Shown: one piece after another, positions 34,082 through 43,757 of the stretch
Layout: every line of letters starts with the position of its first letter
How positions within the stretch are numbered: position 1 is the first letter of the stretch
NCBI GenBank assembly: GCA_910577235.1
Contig: CAJTMX010000003.1
Location: 84,720 to 148,719, forward strand
Direction of reading: 5' to 3'
DNA length: 64,000 bases
From: an uncultured Acetatifactor sp.
Lineage (GTDB): Bacteria; Bacillota; Clostridia; Lachnospirales; Lachnospiraceae
Position numbers and translations under genes: made by a program
The notes under the pieces: model-generated
Database searches by the model: none
Told to the model about the DNA's origin: nothing
The model's input: the letters and a program-made list of their open reading frames with translations, nothing else

Positions 34082-35773
34082 CTAACTGTCAAAGGAAACC
34101 TTGACCATCTCGTCAAAGGAAGTGGTGCCGTCCAACACATACTCCGTAGCGCTCATCCGCAGAGTGTACATGCCCTCCTGCAAAGCCTGCTCCTTGATGG
34201 CATCGGCTCCCTGTCGCTTGCTGATGATCGTCTTCAGTCTGGGAGACATCTTCATGATCTCGTACACACCGATACGTCCCTTATATCCGGTATTGTCACA
34301 TTTGCTGCAGCCGCAGGGCTCGTATATAGTCAAATCTTCCTCCATATTACAGCCCATCACTTCTTTCTGGTCCGCTGTGGCCAGCACCGGTCTCTTACAT
34401 TCTTTGCAAAGGCGGCGCACCAGACGCTGCGCGATAACGCCGATTACGGAGTCCGCGATCAGGTAGGATTCAATACCCATATCCTCCAGACGGGTGATGG
34501 TGCTGGCGGAAGAGTTGGTATGCAGCGTACTCACCACCAGATGGCCTGTGATGGACGCCTGCACGGCGATACTGGCAGTCTCCTGGTCACGGATCTCACC
34601 GATCATAATGATATCCGGGTCCTGACGCAGAATGGAGCGCAGTGCCGTGGCAAAGGTAAGCTCCGCCTTGGGATTGACCTGCACCTGATTGATACCGTCA
34701 ATATTAGCCTCCACAGGGTCCTCAACAGTGATGATATTAACGTCCTCTTTATTCAACTCACTGAGGGCGGTATACAATGTGGTGGACTTACCGCTTCCGG
34801 TAGGACCTGTCACCAGCAGGATGCCGTGGGGATTGCTTAAGATATAGTCAAACTGTTCCAGCTCTCTGGGCTTTAATCCCAGCTGGCTCTTCTCCTTGGT
34901 CAGCCCGGTCTTGGAAGTCAGACGCATAACCACCTTCTCGCCGTACACCGTGGGCAGCACGGATACACGGATATCGTACTCCATTCTGTCTACTACCTGG
35001 GTGATACGGCCGTCCTGGGGCTTTCTCTTCTCGGAAATATCCATGCCGCCTATGATCTTGATACGGGCAACCATGGCATTTAAGACATTGATGTCATATT
35101 TGGCTCTCTCATACAGCGCGCCGTCAATACGGTAACGCACCCGGACCTTGCGCTCCGTGGGCTCAATATGAATATCGGAAGCTCTCTGCCGCACAGCCTT
35201 GTCGATCATCTCTTTGACCAGCATAACGATGGGAGAACTGTTGATATCCTCCTCTGCGGCATCGACCTCCTCCACCGTCAGATTCTTCTCCTTGGCATAG
35301 GCCTCCAGAGCCGTGGTCACTTCATCCTGACCGTAGTATTTATCAATGGCCAGCATGATATTACGGGTGGTGGTCACCGCAGGTTCCACCTGGCAGTTGG
35401 TGATAATAGAGATATCATCCTGGGCGTACATGTCCATAGGGTCAGCCATGGCCACCCGCAGCACGTTCATACTGTCCTGAGCGTACTCTATGGGGAAGAT
35501 CTTGTTCTTCTTCAGCACATTCACCGGGATCAGATCCAAGATATCCTGACTGACCGCGATAGTGGTCAGATCGATCAGCTCAATGTGCAGCTGGGTGCTC
35601 AGCGCCATCGCGATCTGTTCTTCCGTTACGATGCCCTCGTCAACCAGCACTTCACCCAGCTTTTTGCCGCTGCCTTTCTGCAGATCCAGCGCCTGCAGCA
35701 GCTGGGTATTGGAGATCGCCTTACTGTTGACCAGCACATCTCCCAAACGTAATTTTTTTCTGTTAAAGTCCAT
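34082..35773 (-). CDS. pilB: Type IV pilus / type II secretion assembly ATPase (PilB/GspE)
   Basis: A 563-residue hexameric ATPase. The order is: N-terminal GspE/MshEN domain (about 1-150), then the motor domain with Walker A G-P-T-G-S-G-K-S-T at 323-331, an Asp box, Walker B (I-M-I-G-E-I-R-D, about 385-392) and a His box. Four cysteines in the C-K-E-C ... C-S-K-C segment (about 450-485) form the zinc site. It powers pilus extension or pseudopilus assembly. No pilC, pilT, pilin or prepilin peptidase gene is next to it, so here it is an orphan. Its leader has several hairpins. Confidence 0.9.
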   Translation of the reverse strand: MDFNRKKLRLGDVLVNSKAISNTQLLQALDLQKGSGKKLGEVLVDEGIVTEEQIAMALSTQLHIELIDLTTIAVSQDILDLIPVNVLKKNKIFPIEYAQDSMNVLRVAMADPMDMYAQDDISIITNCQVEPAVTTTRNIMLAIDKYYGQDEVTTALEAYAKEKNLTVEEVDAAEEDINSSPIVMLVKEMIDKAVRQRASDIHIEPTERKVRVRYRIDGALYERAKYDINVLNAMVARIKIIGGMDISEKRKPQDGRITQVVDRMEYDIRVSVLPTVYGEKVVMRLTSKTGLTKEKSQLGLKPRELEQFDYILSNPHGILLVTGPTGSGKSTTLYTALSELNKEDVNIITVEDPVEANIDGINQVQVNPKAELTFATALRSILRQDPDIIMIGEIRDQETASIAVQASITGHLVVSTLHTNSSASTITRLEDMGIESYLIADSVIGVIAQRLVRRLCKECKRPVLATADQKEVMGCNMEEDLTIYEPCGCSKCDNTGYKGRIGVYEIMKMSPRLKTIISKRQGADAIKEQALQEGMYTLRMSATEYVLDGTTSFDEMVKVSFDS

Positions 35774-35973
35774 CGCCTAATACCACCTGCGCGCTGCGGC
35801 GCGCAATCAAACCCATAGTTGAATACGCATTTTTATTCAACCTGTATCCTGTATATCACAGGCCGGCCTAAAATCAACCTAAAATGCCGTCATAACTATA
35901 ATTGTCCCCGCGCTCTCCGGCCACGGGAATGACTTAAATACTCAAAAAACGCCTGTTCTTGCTGTTAATTATA
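35774..35973 (-). promoter_or_regulatory. Promoter and hairpin-rich leader of pilB
   Basis: An extended -10, TGCTATAAT, lies on the minus strand (TATAAT at 35973-35968) without a clear -35. The roughly 190-base leader contains GTTGAATA/TATTCAAC (35818-35825 with 35834-35841) and, next to the ribosome binding region, TGCGCGC/GCGCGCA (35788-35794 with 35799-35805). No cyclic di-GMP riboswitch consensus was found. Confidence 0.5.
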
Positions 35974-36034
35974 GCACAACTTTATAAATTCGTATATGGT
36001 TTTTTGGCTAAATATAATAGAAAGAGTATAACGG

Positions 36035-36065
36035 AAAGAGCCCGGGGTTATTCCACCCCAGACTC
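36035..36065 (-). terminator. Terminator of the Gld-type ABC operon
   Basis: On the minus strand GAGTCTGGGGT pairs with ACCCCGGGCTC (two G-U pairs), then a T-rich tail. The hairpin overlaps the stop codon of the DUF4340 gene. Confidence 0.75.
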
Positions 36066-36623
36066 TCCCGAGCCGTCGCTCTCTTCCTCCACCAGCTCTT
36101 CCAGACTGTAGTCAAAGCCTGTTCCCAGAGACGCCGTAACGGCATACACCGTATGGGAATCCGGTTCGCAGATATAATATACTTTGGCCAGGGAATTGTA
36201 ATCCCCAATGCAATAAGCATATGACGCCTGAGCCGTCTCCCACCGCAATATGTTGGACGGCTGCTCCAAACCATATTGCGACATATCCGTAACATCTGTG
36301 ATAATACTTTGAGCGGTGATGCCCGTAAGTTTCTCCGCCATGGCGTCCAGGCGGCTTTGTATCAGGTTCAGTGAAGAGTCCGCCGACGATATCCAGAGAC
36401 CTTCCGGGGTCCTTTCAAAGGAACAGACCTCCCCGTTAAATTCATAGCTAAAGCGCTGTATATCGTCCGCGGCGATATCTGTCAGCACTTCTCCCTGGGC
36501 CTGCTCCGGTTCTCTCTCCTGCTGCCTGCGGTTGTACCCGGTCAAACCGAAATACCCCGCCGCCAGAGCAGCCAGTAAGATTACCAAAATGATCAATTGT
36601 TTGCGCTGTTTTTTCATATTCAC
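36048..36623 (-). CDS. DUF4340-like membrane-anchored protein
   Basis: A 191-residue protein with a basic N-terminus, one membrane helix (about 10-27) and an outer domain that reads like the DUF4340 repeats found with GldG-type ABC systems (F-S-Y-E-F-N-G-E, then W-I-S-S-A-D, L-D-A-M-A-E-K-L). It is shorter than usual. The start is GTG at 36623 or the ATG two codons later. It lies 8 bp after the permease gene and closes the operon. Its function is unknown; it probably assists the exporter. Confidence 0.7.
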   Translation of the reverse strand: MNMKKQRKQLIILVILLAALAAGYFGLTGYNRRQQEREPEQAQGEVLTDIAADDIQRFSYEFNGEVCSFERTPEGLWISSADSSLNLIQSRLDAMAEKLTGITAQSIITDVTDMSQYGLEQPSNILRWETAQASYAYCIGDYNSLAKVYYICEPDSHTVYAVTASLGTGFDYSLEELVEEESDGSGESGVE

Positions 36624-36631
36624 TTACCGAC

Positions 36632-38752
36632 CTACTTTCTTCTGCGTCTGAACCAGATCACAAACCCCGTGACCAGACTGCAAAGCGGCAGCAGTATCAC
36701 AGTGATCAAGCCCAGTATCAACACATTTTTCTGGCTGAGCAGCAAAGTTGACACCTCATACTCCTTGGCCGGAACAGACACGGAGGTCTCATGATCCACA
36801 AAACGGCTCACCGTATTGGTAAACAGCATCTGGTTGGCGCCGCCCACCATCAGGCTGGCGCTGTCCGTAAACATCTGGTCACTGGAATACACCACCATGG
36901 TAGCCTCTCCTTCTTCCAGCGTCTTTACCGCTTCCACACCCAGAGAGAAGGGACCCTGCGCATCCCCCTCCTGCCTGCCATACTCGGTGGCATTTTCAAA
37001 ATCCCCCATGGCATAAGAGCTGGAGGAAGTTCTCAGAAAATCATTGTACCGGATCTCACTGTCCTCCTGGGTCTTTGGCACGATAATACCCTGGCTGTAG
37101 GGCGCGAACACATAATAGTTTCCATATATGCCCGTAGTATAGGACCCTGCCGCCACAGTGGGCAGGATGTAAAACGGGATCTGATAATAATTGTTCTGAT
37201 CCTCCTCCACTACCAATCCGTCGGCCATGCTCAGATCCATATAGGCCAGCAGGGTGTCCAGATTGGGCGTAGGCACCTCCGGGTATCCAAGGATCAATAT
37301 CACCTTGCCGCCCCGGTTCAGATAGGCGATCACTTTATCCCTGTCGTCTTCGGACAGGTCGCTGGCGGGGGCATTTATCACCAGGCAGGCCGCTTTTTCC
37401 GGCACGGTTTCACAGCTCATCAGGTTGACGGTCTCATACTCCACGTTCTCCTTGTCCAGACTGCCTTTGAAAGCGGCGCTGAGGATCTGCTCTCCATGTC
37501 CCTCCGTCATGTACACCACGGGGATGTCGTCGCTGAGAACATAGTCCAGCGCGCTGGTTATCTGCCCTTCCCCGTCATACCCGGTGACAGAGGAATTGTA
37601 ATTGTATCCGTCATAATCATAGCTTGTGACATAGATATCGTTGGCGTCTATCACCTTGCTGCGCCTGTCGCTGACTACGATCAGACTGTTGGCACTGACA
37701 TTGGCGGATGTGTACTGGGTATGAAAGCGGGGATTCTGTATGGGGTCCACATACTGCACATGAATATGCTCAGACAACTCCTCATAGCGGTCAAGCGTCT
37801 GCCCCAGTACCGTATCCTCATTGTCCTCATTGACCAGCACATACACCGTTACATCCTCATGGATGTTCTTAACGTACTCTTTCGTCTGATCCGTCAGGGA
37901 ATAGAGCTTGCTGCCCGTCAGATCCAGAGAGGTCCAGCTGCCGGGGAGCTGTCCCACGACCATGTTCAGCACCACTGTAACCGCCACTGCCGCCACGATC
38001 ATCCCCATGCTGTAAGCGCCTGCCCTAAGCGCTTTTACGGACACACTGTAACGCCTTTTCTGAATAGACTGGCAGGTCAGGAACAGAGCCAGCGCCGTCA
38101 GGGACAAAAAGTATACTACGGAACCTATATCCAATGTCCCGTTTAGCATCATCACAAAGGGGGTATACAGATCATACAGTCCCAATATATGCGTCAGCAC
38201 ATTCCCTGTGGAGGAGATCAGTCCGCACAGGGAAGGCATCATATATCCCACAAACAGCAGCACAAAGCCCAGCACTGCCGCGATCACCTGACTCTCCGTC
38301 AGAGACGAGACCAGCAGACCGATGGCAATGCTTACGGCCCCGTACAGAAAAAAAGCCAGCAGCGCCAGATAGCACTCTCCCAGAGGCAGCGAACCGAACC
38401 GCAGCAGGATCAACGGGTACAGGGCGCTGACCGCCGTGGGGATTGCCAGTATCGTCATAAGCGCCAGGTATTTACCCAGCACAATACGGCTCACACTCAC
38501 AGGAGCCGTAAGGATCAGCTGATCCGTCTTGCTGCGCCGTTCCTCCGCCATGATCCGCATGGTCAGCACCGGCACCGTCAGCATGAACAGTACCACCACG
38601 CTGTTGATCACATAGGAAAAATAAGGATAGCCGTACAGCAGGCAGTACACAAAATAATACAGGCCGATGAAAAACAGACTGACCCCTATAAACAGGCAGC
38701 CGATAAAGGAATGAAAATATGACCGCAATTCTTTTTTATATATGGCAAGCAT
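36632..38752 (-). CDS. ABC-2 permease fused to GldG-type auxiliary domain
   Basis: A 706-residue membrane protein. Residues 1-250 form about six helices of an ABC-2 permease (GldF-like), with the E-E-R-R-S-K-T-D-Q-L-I-L-T-A-P-V-S segment that is typical near the start. Residues about 280-670 are an outer GldG-like domain, and a last helix lies at about 675-700. GldF and GldG are separate genes in Bacteroidetes; fusion is common in Firmicutes. It should pair with the ATPase whose stop codon directly abuts its start. The transported substrate is unknown. Confidence 0.85.
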   Translation of the reverse strand: MLAIYKKELRSYFHSFIGCLFIGVSLFFIGLYYFVYCLLYGYPYFSYVINSVVVLFMLTVPVLTMRIMAEERRSKTDQLILTAPVSVSRIVLGKYLALMTILAIPTAVSALYPLILLRFGSLPLGECYLALLAFFLYGAVSIAIGLLVSSLTESQVIAAVLGFVLLFVGYMMPSLCGLISSTGNVLTHILGLYDLYTPFVMMLNGTLDIGSVVYFLSLTALALFLTCQSIQKRRYSVSVKALRAGAYSMGMIVAAVAVTVVLNMVVGQLPGSWTSLDLTGSKLYSLTDQTKEYVKNIHEDVTVYVLVNEDNEDTVLGQTLDRYEELSEHIHVQYVDPIQNPRFHTQYTSANVSANSLIVVSDRRSKVIDANDIYVTSYDYDGYNYNSSVTGYDGEGQITSALDYVLSDDIPVVYMTEGHGEQILSAAFKGSLDKENVEYETVNLMSCETVPEKAACLVINAPASDLSEDDRDKVIAYLNRGGKVILILGYPEVPTPNLDTLLAYMDLSMADGLVVEEDQNNYYQIPFYILPTVAAGSYTTGIYGNYYVFAPYSQGIIVPKTQEDSEIRYNDFLRTSSSSYAMGDFENATEYGRQEGDAQGPFSLGVEAVKTLEEGEATMVVYSSDQMFTDSASLMVGGANQMLFTNTVSRFVDHETSVSVPAKEYEVSTLLLSQKNVLILGLITVILLPLCSLVTGFVIWFRRRRK

Positions 38753-39733
38753 TTACTTATCCTCCTCTCCCTGTACCCCCGCGGAAACTGTGTCCTCTCC
38801 ATTCTCTCCTGTCAGTTCCAGGAAGATATCCTCCAGAGAGCGTTCCGACAGTGTCATGGATAAAATGGGCAGACGTTTCTCCGCCAACAGATAAAAAAGC
38901 GCTTCCCGGATATCCTGTTCTTTTTCCGTTCTGATAAGCACATTGCAGCAGCCCTCGGGCGCGCTCCCGCAGGACTCCATCTGTGCAATCCCTTTCATAT
39001 CCGCCACTGCCTCCTGTAACATCCGGTAGCTGCCCTTCACCGTCAGCCTTAACTCCTGCCCGCCGCTCATGAGTTTTTGCAGTCCCTCGGGGGAATCGCT
39101 GGCCACTAACTTTCCGTGGGAGATGATCATAACGTGATCGCACACGGCGCTGACTTCGGACAGGATATGGGAACTCAAAATAATGGTATGGCTTTTTCCC
39201 AACTCCCGTATCAGATCCCTTATCTCAATGATCTGTTTCGGATCGAGACCCACGCTGGGCTCATCCAGAATAAGTACCTCAGGGGAACCCAGCAAGGCCT
39301 GCGCCAGTCCCACTCTCTGCCGATAGCCTTTAGACAGGTTCTTGATAAGCCTGCCTCTCATATCCGCGATCCGGGTCATATCCATGACCTGCTCTACCTG
39401 TTCCCTCCGCTCCGCTTTGGGTACCTTTTTCAGTTCCGCCGCAAACCGCAGATATTCCTCCACTGTCATATCCATATACAGCGGCGGAAGTTCGGGCAGA
39501 TATCCCACACACTTTTTGGCCTCCTCCGGCTCCAGCCCCACATCATGACCGTCTATGGTCACTGTGCCCTCCGTGGCCGCCAGGTAGCCGGTTATAATAT
39601 TCATGGTAGTGGATTTCCCGGCACCGTTCGGTCCCAGAAAACCGTATATCTGCCCCTTTTCCACCTTAAAGGACAAATGGTCCACGGCCGTATGATTCCC
39701 ATACCGTTTAGTCAGACCGGTCACTTCGATCAT
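38753..39733 (-). CDS. ABC transporter ATP-binding protein (GldA-like)
   Basis: A 326-residue ABC ATPase. Walker A is G-P-N-G-A-G-K-S-T (about 37-45), the signature is L-S-K-G-Y-R-Q-R-V (about 133-141) and Walker B is V-L-I-L-D-E-P (about 153-159). A C-terminal extension of about 100 residues follows, as in DrrA/GldA-type exporters. It is the first gene of the three-gene operon. Confidence 0.92.
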   Translation of the reverse strand: MIEVTGLTKRYGNHTAVDHLSFKVEKGQIYGFLGPNGAGKSTTMNIITGYLAATEGTVTIDGHDVGLEPEEAKKCVGYLPELPPLYMDMTVEEYLRFAAELKKVPKAERREQVEQVMDMTRIADMRGRLIKNLSKGYRQRVGLAQALLGSPEVLILDEPSVGLDPKQIIEIRDLIRELGKSHTIILSSHILSEVSAVCDHVMIISHGKLVASDSPEGLQKLMSGGQELRLTVKGSYRMLQEAVADMKGIAQMESCGSAPEGCCNVLIRTEKEQDIREALFYLLAEKRLPILSMTLSERSLEDIFLELTGENGEDTVSAGVQGEEDK

Positions 39734-39865
39734 AGTCTCCTCCTCCTTCTATCCTCTTCATCCTTTTATACGGAATCATTTTACATCTCAGCTTACTGGA
39801 TAAATGTCATAAAATGGTGATTGTTCTGTGAAAAATCTGTGAACTCCACCGCTCTCATTCCCATC

Positions 39866-39895
39866 AAAAAGTCCCGAAACCTGCGTCTCGGGACT
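39866..39895 (-). terminator. Terminator after the chemoreceptor gene
   Basis: On the minus strand AGTCCCGA pairs with TCGGGACT around a 10-base loop, followed by five T. It closes the sugar ABC/chemoreceptor operon. Confidence 0.85.
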
Positions 39896-39911
39896 CTTGC
39901 ACATCATTATA

Positions 39912-41615
39912 TTATATTTTGAAATAGGAGACCGATTGATTCATCTCCCGCGCCATCTCATTCATCTTTCTACAGTGTTCGTTTACACGCTGCACTCCGG
40001 CAATGATCTGCTCTATATTTTCATTGACTTCCTCATGATTTGCCGCGTTTTCCTGGCTAAAACCGCCAAGCTCCCGCACATTTCCCACAACGGTTTCCTT
40101 GTACCGCAAAAGATGTTCCGTCTTTTCCGCAATGGACCGGATCTCGCCAACAGATTGATGGATATCCCTGCTGTGCTCGGCAAACTTTGCCCGGGTCTTT
40201 GAGACGCTGTCCTGCTCGGACAGGATGATCTTGTGTACGGTATCCGCAAGCTGAACGGATTTCCGTGATTTTCCATTGATGACATGGGCCACATTTTTGA
40301 TCATCTCCGCGCCTTGTCCGCTTTGTTCGGACAGCTTGCGTATCTCCTGCGCGACCACAGCGAATCCCCGGCCCATCTCCCCGGCCCTGGCCGCCTCTAT
40401 GGAAGCGTTCAGGCTAAGAAGATTGGTCTGTTCGGCAATCTCCAATATCAATTCCACCGCATGATCTATCTCGGCAATGGACACATTGGTCTGCCTGATC
40501 TGCTCCTGAATGTCAGCCACCGCCTCCACGGACTTTTGGCTGTTCTCTATGATGGAGTCCATGTAGGTCATGGCCTCATTGTTGGTCTGCAACGTCTTTT
40601 CGGAGCTTACATACAGCCCTTCCACACTTTCGGAGATATCGTTTACACAGTTGCCGATCTCCAGCATCTGGTCGTTAATACTGCTTATATTGTCGTTCAT
40701 TGTAACCGTAGACTCAGACAGTTTTTCCATAGAGTGACTGATCTGCCTTGCCTTGTTCGCGCTCTTTCCGCTGAGTGCCGTCACTTCCCGGATCTCCTCG
40801 GTCAGCTTTTCGGAGGCTTTTGTCACATCCCCGATCGTGGAGGAAAGTTTTTGCTGCATAGTATCGGTGGTATTAAGCAACATACCCAGCTCTCTTACCG
40901 AGCTGCTTTCCGCTTTCTGTCCGCACAGATTGCCTTCGGCCAGAGCGTTGATCCTCGCGCCGATCCGCTTGAAGAGTCGGGACAGGTTTCGGCTGTAGAG
41001 CAGTACCGCCGCCATAAACACCAGGATCAGCACCGCCGCGCTCACAGCAAAAACCGCTATGATACTCTGGATCTGACCCGTGACATTCTCCTGCAATTCC
41101 CCGGCAAAGGCCACCGCTGTAATTCTGCCGTCCGCCCAGATAGGAACATAGTAGGCGTAATAGATACTGCCGTCAATCTCCACATTTTTGTCGTAAAAAC
41201 CCTGCTCCAGGATTGCCCTGTCCGTATCGATATCAAGCTGCATGGGAATCTCTCTGATCCGGTAACCATTCTCGTTTTTGATCGAGGTTGTGCAGGGAGT
41301 CCCCTCGGCAATAATTGCCATTTCTATCTCATAGGGTTTCAGGCTGTCAATGTACTCATAGTAATTAGAAGCGTTTATGGCTGTTATCTCATTGTCGTAG
41401 CAGTAACTGGCCAAATTGTTGGCTACGATCATCAGCGTATTTTTTGTGTTTTTTTCCAGATTGTCCCGCACCACTGTGGCGGATACCAGGCTGATGATCC
41501 CGATGGAAACAACCAGCGGAACCAATGACAGTATCGCCGTCACAGCAAACAGACGTATCCCCTTTATGCGGGTTTTCACCTTTTTCACGGGATTCTTTTT
41601 GACTTTAGTTCTCAC
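39912..41615 (-). CDS. Methyl-accepting chemotaxis protein
   Basis: A 567-residue chemoreceptor: basic N-terminus, first membrane helix (about 18-42), outer ligand domain (about 45-190, single-Cache-like), second helix (about 195-220), HAMP, and a cytosolic signalling domain with the conserved tip E-Q-T-N-L-L-S-L-N-A-S-I-E-A-A-R-A-G-E. The start is a GTG at 41615, preceded by GGAGAGGAGG; the open frame continues upstream only as overlap with the permease gene. It lies 20 bp after the second permease gene, so it is made together with the sugar transporter and probably senses the same sugar. Confidence 0.9.
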   Translation of the reverse strand: MRTKVKKNPVKKVKTRIKGIRLFAVTAILSLVPLVVSIGIISLVSATVVRDNLEKNTKNTLMIVANNLASYCYDNEITAINASNYYEYIDSLKPYEIEMAIIAEGTPCTTSIKNENGYRIREIPMQLDIDTDRAILEQGFYDKNVEIDGSIYYAYYVPIWADGRITAVAFAGELQENVTGQIQSIIAVFAVSAAVLILVFMAAVLLYSRNLSRLFKRIGARINALAEGNLCGQKAESSSVRELGMLLNTTDTMQQKLSSTIGDVTKASEKLTEEIREVTALSGKSANKARQISHSMEKLSESTVTMNDNISSINDQMLEIGNCVNDISESVEGLYVSSEKTLQTNNEAMTYMDSIIENSQKSVEAVADIQEQIRQTNVSIAEIDHAVELILEIAEQTNLLSLNASIEAARAGEMGRGFAVVAQEIRKLSEQSGQGAEMIKNVAHVINGKSRKSVQLADTVHKIILSEQDSVSKTRAKFAEHSRDIHQSVGEIRSIAEKTEHLLRYKETVVGNVRELGGFSQENAANHEEVNENIEQIIAGVQRVNEHCRKMNEMAREMNQSVSYFKI

Positions 41616-41635
41616 AAAGCCTCCTCTCCGTGTAC

Positions 41636-42673
41636 CTACTGCGCGGCTCTTTTCTTGCGGGCCATCACGACGCTCTGCACCACCAGGAACAGGCAGAGCA
41701 TAGCTGCTATGGTAATTCCCGTCCACCACGGCTGATCCAGTCCGGCCGACGAGACGATATTCTGTATGGTACTCAGGGACAGAACGCCGAACAATGTTCC
41801 GATAATATTGCCCACGCCACCGGTCAGCATGGTTCCGCCGATGATGGAGGAGGCTATGGCGTTCATCTCCATACCTTTGGCATGGGAGGCCGAGCCGGAG
41901 CCCACATGCATAAAATAGACAAATCCGCAGATACCGGCCAGCAGACCACAGATCAGATGGGACAGAAATCTGGTTCTCCTGACATTGATTCCCAGCATCA
42001 GCGCGCTCTGGCTGTTGCCGCCCACCGCATAGAAGTTGCGGCCCTGCTTGCTCCATCTGAGCATACAGAACATGATGACTACTACCAACAGCGCCACCAC
42101 CACGCCAATCTCAATATAGGCGTCCACATATGTACCGGCCCTGTTGTATGACCCCATGCCGGGTATGGGGATACGGGTATCTTTCAGCGCCACAAACTCC
42201 TCATTGGCCACATTAAACGGATTATTGTTCACGATAGTGGTCATACCTCTTGCAAAAAACATCCCCGCCAATGTAACGATAAAAGGCTGGATCTCCAGAT
42301 ACGCCACCAAAAATCCCTGCACCACACCAAACGCAAGCCCAATAGCCAGAGCGATCAGTATGGCTACAAACACATTGCCCTGATGAAAGTCCAGATACAC
42401 GGCACAGCACATACTCACCAAAGCCGCGACTCCACCCACAGAGATATCGATTCCTCCGGTTATCATTACCAGGCTCAAACCGCAGGAGGAAATGATCAAG
42501 GCTGCATTGGCGTTAAGTATATTGAAGAATGTCTGCGGTTTCAGGAAACCCTTGCCCTGAAAAATAATCGCCCCGATATACATGGCAAAAAATACCACAA
42601 CGGTAATGGTAAGCAATAGATTGGTGTCGGAAAGGGTTTTTCGTACTGCCTGGACTTTTTTATCTCCACTCAT
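41636..42673 (-). CDS. Sugar ABC transporter permease (YjfF-like)
   Basis: A 345-residue RbsC/AraH-family permease with about 8-10 helices and the family loop A-G-I-C-G-F-V-Y-F, then I-G-G-T-M-L-T-G-G-V-G-N. With the permease at 42675 it forms a heterodimeric pore, as YjfF does with YtfT in the galactofuranose transporter of E. coli. The gap to the upstream permease is one base. The sugar is inferred from similarity of the gene set, not proven. Confidence 0.87.
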   Translation of the reverse strand: MSGDKKVQAVRKTLSDTNLLLTITVVVFFAMYIGAIIFQGKGFLKPQTFFNILNANAALIISSCGLSLVMITGGIDISVGGVAALVSMCCAVYLDFHQGNVFVAILIALAIGLAFGVVQGFLVAYLEIQPFIVTLAGMFFARGMTTIVNNNPFNVANEEFVALKDTRIPIPGMGSYNRAGTYVDAYIEIGVVVALLVVVIMFCMLRWSKQGRNFYAVGGNSQSALMLGINVRRTRFLSHLICGLLAGICGFVYFMHVGSGSASHAKGMEMNAIASSIIGGTMLTGGVGNIIGTLFGVLSLSTIQNIVSSAGLDQPWWTGITIAAMLCLFLVVQSVVMARKKRAAQ

Positions 42674-42674
42674 C

Positions 42675-43757
42675 TCAAACGGCCTCCTTTACCTGTTTTT
42701 TTAGTTTCTTGCCGAGCCCCGCCAGCCACTGGCGCACTATGGGCGCGCTCATCACCACCAGAAGGATAACCACCACCGCCTTGTAGGCAGGCAGAGCATC
42801 CGACTGTACCTTTACTTTATACAGAGTGGTTGTCAAAAACTGGATCACATAAGCGCCCAGAATGGATGCTGCCAGATTAAACTTACCGCCGCTTAGGGCA
42901 TTGCCTCCCAGAGCCACCGCCAAGATGGCATCCATCTCAATATCCTTGGCAATGACGGAATAGTTGATCGTGGAAAAACGGCTTACCTTGATCAGACCTA
43001 CCACTGCCACGCAGAGTCCCAAAAGCACAAAAGTCAGGAACTTGATAAACGCGGGATTCAATCCGTTCAATCTGGAGGAACTTTCATTGATACCCACCGC
43101 CTGGGTATACAGGCCTAAATTGGTAAACTTTAGGAGCAGCACCGCCACGATGATACAGATAACGGCTATAAAGAACGGAGTGGGAATGGGAATGCCCGGT
43201 ATATACCCACCATAGTACCCAAAGCTGGGCTCGCTGATCACCGGCAGCTCATTGTTGTTGATCCACGCCGCTATGGAACGTCCTGCCGTAAACAGGATCA
43301 ACGTCGCCACCATGGGCTGGATCTTGAAATACGCCACCAGCACACCGTTAAATGCGCCAAAAAACATGGCCACAACACAGCTCACCAGAAATGCCACGAT
43401 TATGGGAGCCTGTAGCGTTTCCGGTCTGGTGTTTGACCCGCACAACACCCGCAGCAGCATACTGCCGCTGATGGCAACCGCCGCGCCCACGCTGATATCC
43501 TGGCCTCCGCAGGCCGCCGTAACCAGCGTCATGCCTATGGCAAGGATCGCCAGCTCCGATCCGCTGTCCAGTATCGTGATCAGGTTGCCGGTCATTACAG
43601 GATTACCCGCGCTGTTATATCCGAAGGTGATCTTGTAAAATGAAGGATCTGCGATCAGATTAAAGACAGCCAGTATCAACAGCGCCGCCACGGGAATAAA
43701 TATTTGTTGTTTCGTGATCTTCTTAAGCATCTGCATTATTTTCTTCACCTCCGGCAA
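42675..43757 (-). CDS. Sugar ABC transporter permease (YtfT-like)
   Basis: A 360-residue paralogue of the next permease, with the same BPD_transp_2 family features (G-Q-D-I-S-V-G-A-A-V-A near 75-85; L-G-G-N-A-L-S-G-G near 288-296). It partners YjfF-like and the ATPase. The start at 43757 overlaps the 3' end of the ATPase gene by 35 bp; a nearer start downstream (M8 or M10) would shorten the overlap. Confidence 0.87.
   Translation of the reverse strand: MPEVKKIMQMLKKITKQQIFIPVAALLILAVFNLIADPSFYKITFGYNSAGNPVMTGNLITILDSGSELAILAIGMTLVTAACGGQDISVGAAVAISGSMLLRVLCGSNTRPETLQAPIIVAFLVSCVVAMFFGAFNGVLVAYFKIQPMVATLILFTAGRSIAAWINNNELPVISEPSFGYYGGYIPGIPIPTPFFIAVICIIVAVLLLKFTNLGLYTQAVGINESSSRLNGLNPAFIKFLTFVLLGLCVAVVGLIKVSRFSTINYSVIAKDIEMDAILAVALGGNALSGGKFNLAASILGAYVIQFLTTTLYKVKVQSDALPAYKAVVVILLVVMSAPIVRQWLAGLGKKLKKQVKEAV

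Noticed and set aside
34070..34840. Plus-strand 256-codon frame
   Set aside because: It lies entirely opposite the clearly coding pilB gene and shows no domain.
35774..35960. Cyclic di-GMP riboswitch before pilB
   Set aside because: The hairpins do not carry the GEMM-type or class II consensus bases.
41616..42056. Longer chemoreceptor of 714 residues reaching into the permease gene
   Set aside because: The extra part is the permease gene in another frame; a GTG with a strong GGAGAGGAGG site at 41615 is the better start.
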